Of a DNA stretch of 64,000 bases, positions 61,533 through 64,000 are shown piece after piece. This DNA is from Gluconacetobacter diazotrophicus PA1 5 (GTDB lineage: Bacteria; Pseudomonadota; Alphaproteobacteria; Acetobacterales; Acetobacteraceae), in assembly GCF_000067045.1 (NCBI RefSeq), contig NC_010125.1, forward strand, positions 1,726,001 through 1,790,000, written 5' to 3'. The first letter of the stretch is position 1, and each line of letters starts with the position of its first letter. Position numbers and translations under genes: made by a program. The notes under the pieces are model-generated. The model was given only the letters and a program-made list of their open reading frames with translations. It ran no database searches and was not told where the DNA came from.

Positions 61533-64000
61533 ATGCTGAACAAGTCTTTCTCGCCCGGCGAGATCGAATCCGCCCTCTATGCCGAATGGGAGCGGAGCGG
61601 CGCGTTTTCGGCCGATCCGCACAGCAGCGCCCAGCCCTATACGATCATGATCCCGCCGCCCAACGTCACCGGCACCCTGCATGTGGGCCACGCACTGACG
61701 ATGACGCTGCAGGACACGTTGATTCGCTGGCGGCGGATGCAGGGGCGTGACACGCTGTGGCAGCCGGGAACCGACCATGCCGGCATCGCGACGCAGATGG
61801 TGGTGGAACGCACCCTGCAGAAGGAAGGCATCAGCCGCCGGGACCTGGGGCGTGAGGCCTTCGAACAGCGGGTGTGGCAGTGGAAGGCGGAATCCGGCGG
61901 CGGCATCACCACCCAACTGCGCCGACTGGGGGCATCGCTGGACTGGCCGCGCGAACGCTTCACGATGGATGACGGCCTGTCGCAGGCGGTGCGCGAGGTC
62001 TTCGTCACCCTGTACCAGCAGGGCCTGATCTATCGCGACCGGCGGCTGGTGAACTGGGACCCGGCCTTCCGTTCGGCGATTTCGGACCTGGAAGTCGATA
62101 ACCGCGAGGTCCAGGGCAGCCTGTGGTACATCCGCTATCCGGTCGAAGGCGACGCCGCGGGCCGCACCATCACCGTGGCCACGACGCGGCCGGAAACCCT
62201 GCTGGGCGACATGGCGGTGGCCGTTCACCCCGAGGATTCGCGGTACGCCGACCTGGTCGGCCGTTCGGTCGTCCTGCCGCTGACGGGGCGGCGCATTCCC
62301 ATCGTGGCGGACCTGCATTCCGACCCCGAGAAGGGCAGCGGCGCGGTCAAGATCACGCCCGCGCATGATTTCAACGATTTCGAGGTCGGCCGCTGCCACA
62401 AGCTGGCCATGCCCAGCGTGCTGGACGAGGACGCGCGCATCACGCTGGCGGAGATCGCGGACGAACTGCGCTCCGAGGACGGCCTGGCCGACCCGGCTTT
62501 CGTGCGCGGGCTGGAAGGCATGGGCCGCGACGCGGCGCGAAAGGCCGTGGTCGCGGAACTGGAGCGCCTGGGCTGGCTGGAGAAGATCGAGCCGCACCGC
62601 AACCAGGTCCCGCATGCCGAACGCAGCGGCGCGGTCGTCGAACCGCGCCTGACCACGCAATGGTATTGCGACGCCGCCACCCTGGCGGGCCCCGCCATCG
62701 AAGCCGTGGAAACCGGGCAGGTGCGCTTCGTGCCCCAGCAATGGGAAAACACCTTCTTCGCCTGGATGCGCGAGATCCAGCCCTGGTGCATCAGCCGGCA
62801 ATTGTGGTGGGGCCACCGCATCCCGGCCTGGTACGGGCCGGACGGCCACGTCTTCGTGGCGCGGGACGAGGACGGGGCGCGCGCCGAGGCCCTGGCCCAT
62901 TACGGGCGCGAGGAGGCCCTGACGCGTGACGAGGACGTGCTGGATACCTGGTTCTCCTCCGCGCTGTGGCCGTTCTCCACCCTGGGCTGGCCGGAGCAGA
63001 CGGCGGAACTGGCGCGCTATTACCCGACCGACGTGCTGGTGACGGGCTTCGACATCATCTTCTTCTGGGTGGCCCGGATGATGATGATGGGCCTGCATTT
63101 CATGAAGGACGTGCCGTTCCGCACCGTGTTCATCCACGGCCTGGTCCGGGACGAGCGCGGCCAGAAGATGTCCAAGAGCAAGGGCAACGGTATCGACCCG
63201 CTGGACATGGTCGAGCAGTACGGCGCCGACGCCATGCGCTTTACCGTCTGCGCGCTGACCGGGCTGGGCCGCGACGTGAAGCTGGGCCAGAAGCGGATCG
63301 AGGAACACCGTTCCTTCGTCACCAAGATCTGGAACGCCGCGCGGTTCTGCGAAATGAACGGCGTCGCACCGGTGGCCGATTTCCGGCCGGACGCCGTGTC
63401 CTCGCCCCTGGGGCGGTGGGTCCTGGGCGAGGCCGCCCGCGCGGTGGCCGAGGCCGACGCGGCGCTGGAGGCCTTCCGTTTCGACGAATACGCGGCCACC
63501 TGCTACCGCTTCGTATGGAACTGCTTCTGCGACTGGTTCCTGGAATTCGCCAAGCCGGTCTTCACCGGGGGGGATGCGGAGCAGGCGGCCGAAATCCGCG
63601 CCGTGGCGGCGCATGTGCTGGGGATCATCCTGCGCATCCTGCAGCCGGTCATGCCCTTCGTCACCGACGATCTGTGGGCGCAGTTCGGCTATGGCGAGAA
63701 GGGCAGCCTGATGACGACGGCGTGGCCCACGCCGGCCCGTCCCATGGATGGCGGGGCGGCGGCGGCCGAGATGGAGTGGGTGATCCGCTTCATTTCCGCC
63801 ATCCGTACCGTGCGGGCCGAAATGAACGTGCCGCCGTCGCGCCTGGCCCCCGTCCTGCTGCGCGACGCGGCGGAGGCGACGGTGGCGCGCGCGACGCGGT
63901 GGGAGGAAGCGATCGGCCGGATGGCACGCGTCTCGGCGGTCGAGGTCCTGGCGGGCGACATGCCCGAGGGCGCGGCGCAGCTTGTGGTGGACGAGGCCAC
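61533..64000 (+). CDS. valS: Valine--tRNA ligase (3' end beyond window)
   Basis: First 822 codons of a class I synthetase. HIGH motif in PNVTGTLHVGHAL (near residue 50), editing domain with TTRPETLLGDMAVAV, KMSKS in GQKMSKSKGNGIDP (about 547), and the start of the anticodon-binding domain. The gene runs off the right edge. ATG at 61533 has no strong ribosome-binding site. Confidence 0.95.
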   Translation, partial: MLNKSFSPGEIESALYAEWERSGAFSADPHSSAQPYTIMIPPPNVTGTLHVGHALTMTLQDTLIRWRRMQGRDTLWQPGTDHAGIATQMVVERTLQKEGISRRDLGREAFEQRVWQWKAESGGGITTQLRRLGASLDWPRERFTMDDGLSQAVREVFVTLYQQGLIYRDRRLVNWDPAFRSAISDLEVDNREVQGSLWYIRYPVEGDAAGRTITVATTRPETLLGDMAVAVHPEDSRYADLVGRSVVLPLTGRRIPIVADLHSDPEKGSGAVKITPAHDFNDFEVGRCHKLAMPSVLDEDARITLAEIADELRSEDGLADPAFVRGLEGMGRDAARKAVVAELERLGWLEKIEPHRNQVPHAERSGAVVEPRLTTQWYCDAATLAGPAIEAVETGQVRFVPQQWENTFFAWMREIQPWCISRQLWWGHRIPAWYGPDGHVFVARDEDGARAEALAHYGREEALTRDEDVLDTWFSSALWPFSTLGWPEQTAELARYYPTDVLVTGFDIIFFWVARMMMMGLHFMKDVPFRTVFIHGLVRDERGQKMSKSKGNGIDPLDMVEQYGADAMRFTVCALTGLGRDVKLGQKRIEEHRSFVTKIWNAARFCEMNGVAPVADFRPDAVSSPLGRWVLGEAARAVAEADAALEAFRFDEYAATCYRFVWNCFCDWFLEFAKPVFTGGDAEQAAEIRAVAAHVLGIILRILQPVMPFVTDDLWAQFGYGEKGSLMTTAWPTPARPMDGGAAAAEMEWVIRFISAIRTVRAEMNVPPSRLAPVLLRDAAEATVARATRWEEAIGRMARVSAVEVLAGDMPEGAAQLVVDEA

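Overview
The window is GC-rich, densely packed DNA that looks like an alphaproteobacterial chromosome. Gene content suggests the family Acetobacteraceae (Gluconacetobacter/Komagataeibacter type): a Tad pilus locus, an acetoin dehydrogenase operon, a PhyR/NepR/EcfG general stress response locus, cydDC, a GlpR-controlled glycerol operon, a TrcR (DUF1013) gene and single-ORF SecDF. The species assignment is inference from gene families; no database search was run.

Layout. (1) 1-11.3 kb: a Tad/Flp pilus assembly operon read rightward (cpaA, B, C, a CpaD-like/CpaE fusion, cpaF, tadB, C, D, two TadE-like pseudopilins and a TadG-like vWA protein); the Flp pilin gene is not in the window. (2) 11.4-17.0 kb: four tightly coupled genes (UDP-galactopyranose-mutase-like flavoprotein, a large polytopic membrane protein, a GT87 membrane glycosyltransferase and an Aur1-type PAP2 protein) that look like an undescribed glycan or glycolipid pathway. 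(3) 17.1-21.5 kb: acoABC on the minus strand, divergent from an AcoR-like regulator that lacks the AAA+ domain. (4) 21.5-36.4 kb: housekeeping and mixed genes (purK/purE, two DUF465 genes, trcR, a small heat-shock gene behind a ROSE-like thermometer, rpmE, mscL, an amidohydrolase, an SDR, secDF, a radical SAM protein, a Gfo/Idh oxidoreductase, phhB, an ABC-F ATPase). (5) 36.5-41.8 kb: the general stress response locus, phyR, two EcfG-like sigma factors, nepR and a HisKA_2-type kinase. Here phyR is split near its 5' end by a complete 1,045-bp IS481-family element with 6-bp target duplications. (6) 41.8-52.7 kb: cydDC, an OmpA-like lipoprotein, recQ, then glpR-glpD-glpF-glpK with a near-consensus GlpR operator in front of glpD. 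(7) 52.7-64 kb: a PCu(A)C-like protein, nrdR-nusB-thiL, a GNAT-like protein and an SDR, glk, tRNA-Cys(GCA), pcm, tolC and the 5' part of valS, which runs off the window.

The most notable observations are the IS481 insertion into phyR with an open frame kept across the junction, the in-frame joining of a CpaD-like lipoprotein to cytoplasmic CpaE, the ROSE-like element with its G-G mismatch before the hsp20 gene, the AAA+-less AcoR homologue, and the membrane glycan/lipid cluster. No CRISPR array, rRNA or prophage was seen. Apart from the IS-interrupted phyR region, no gene-free stretch exceeds about 250 bases.
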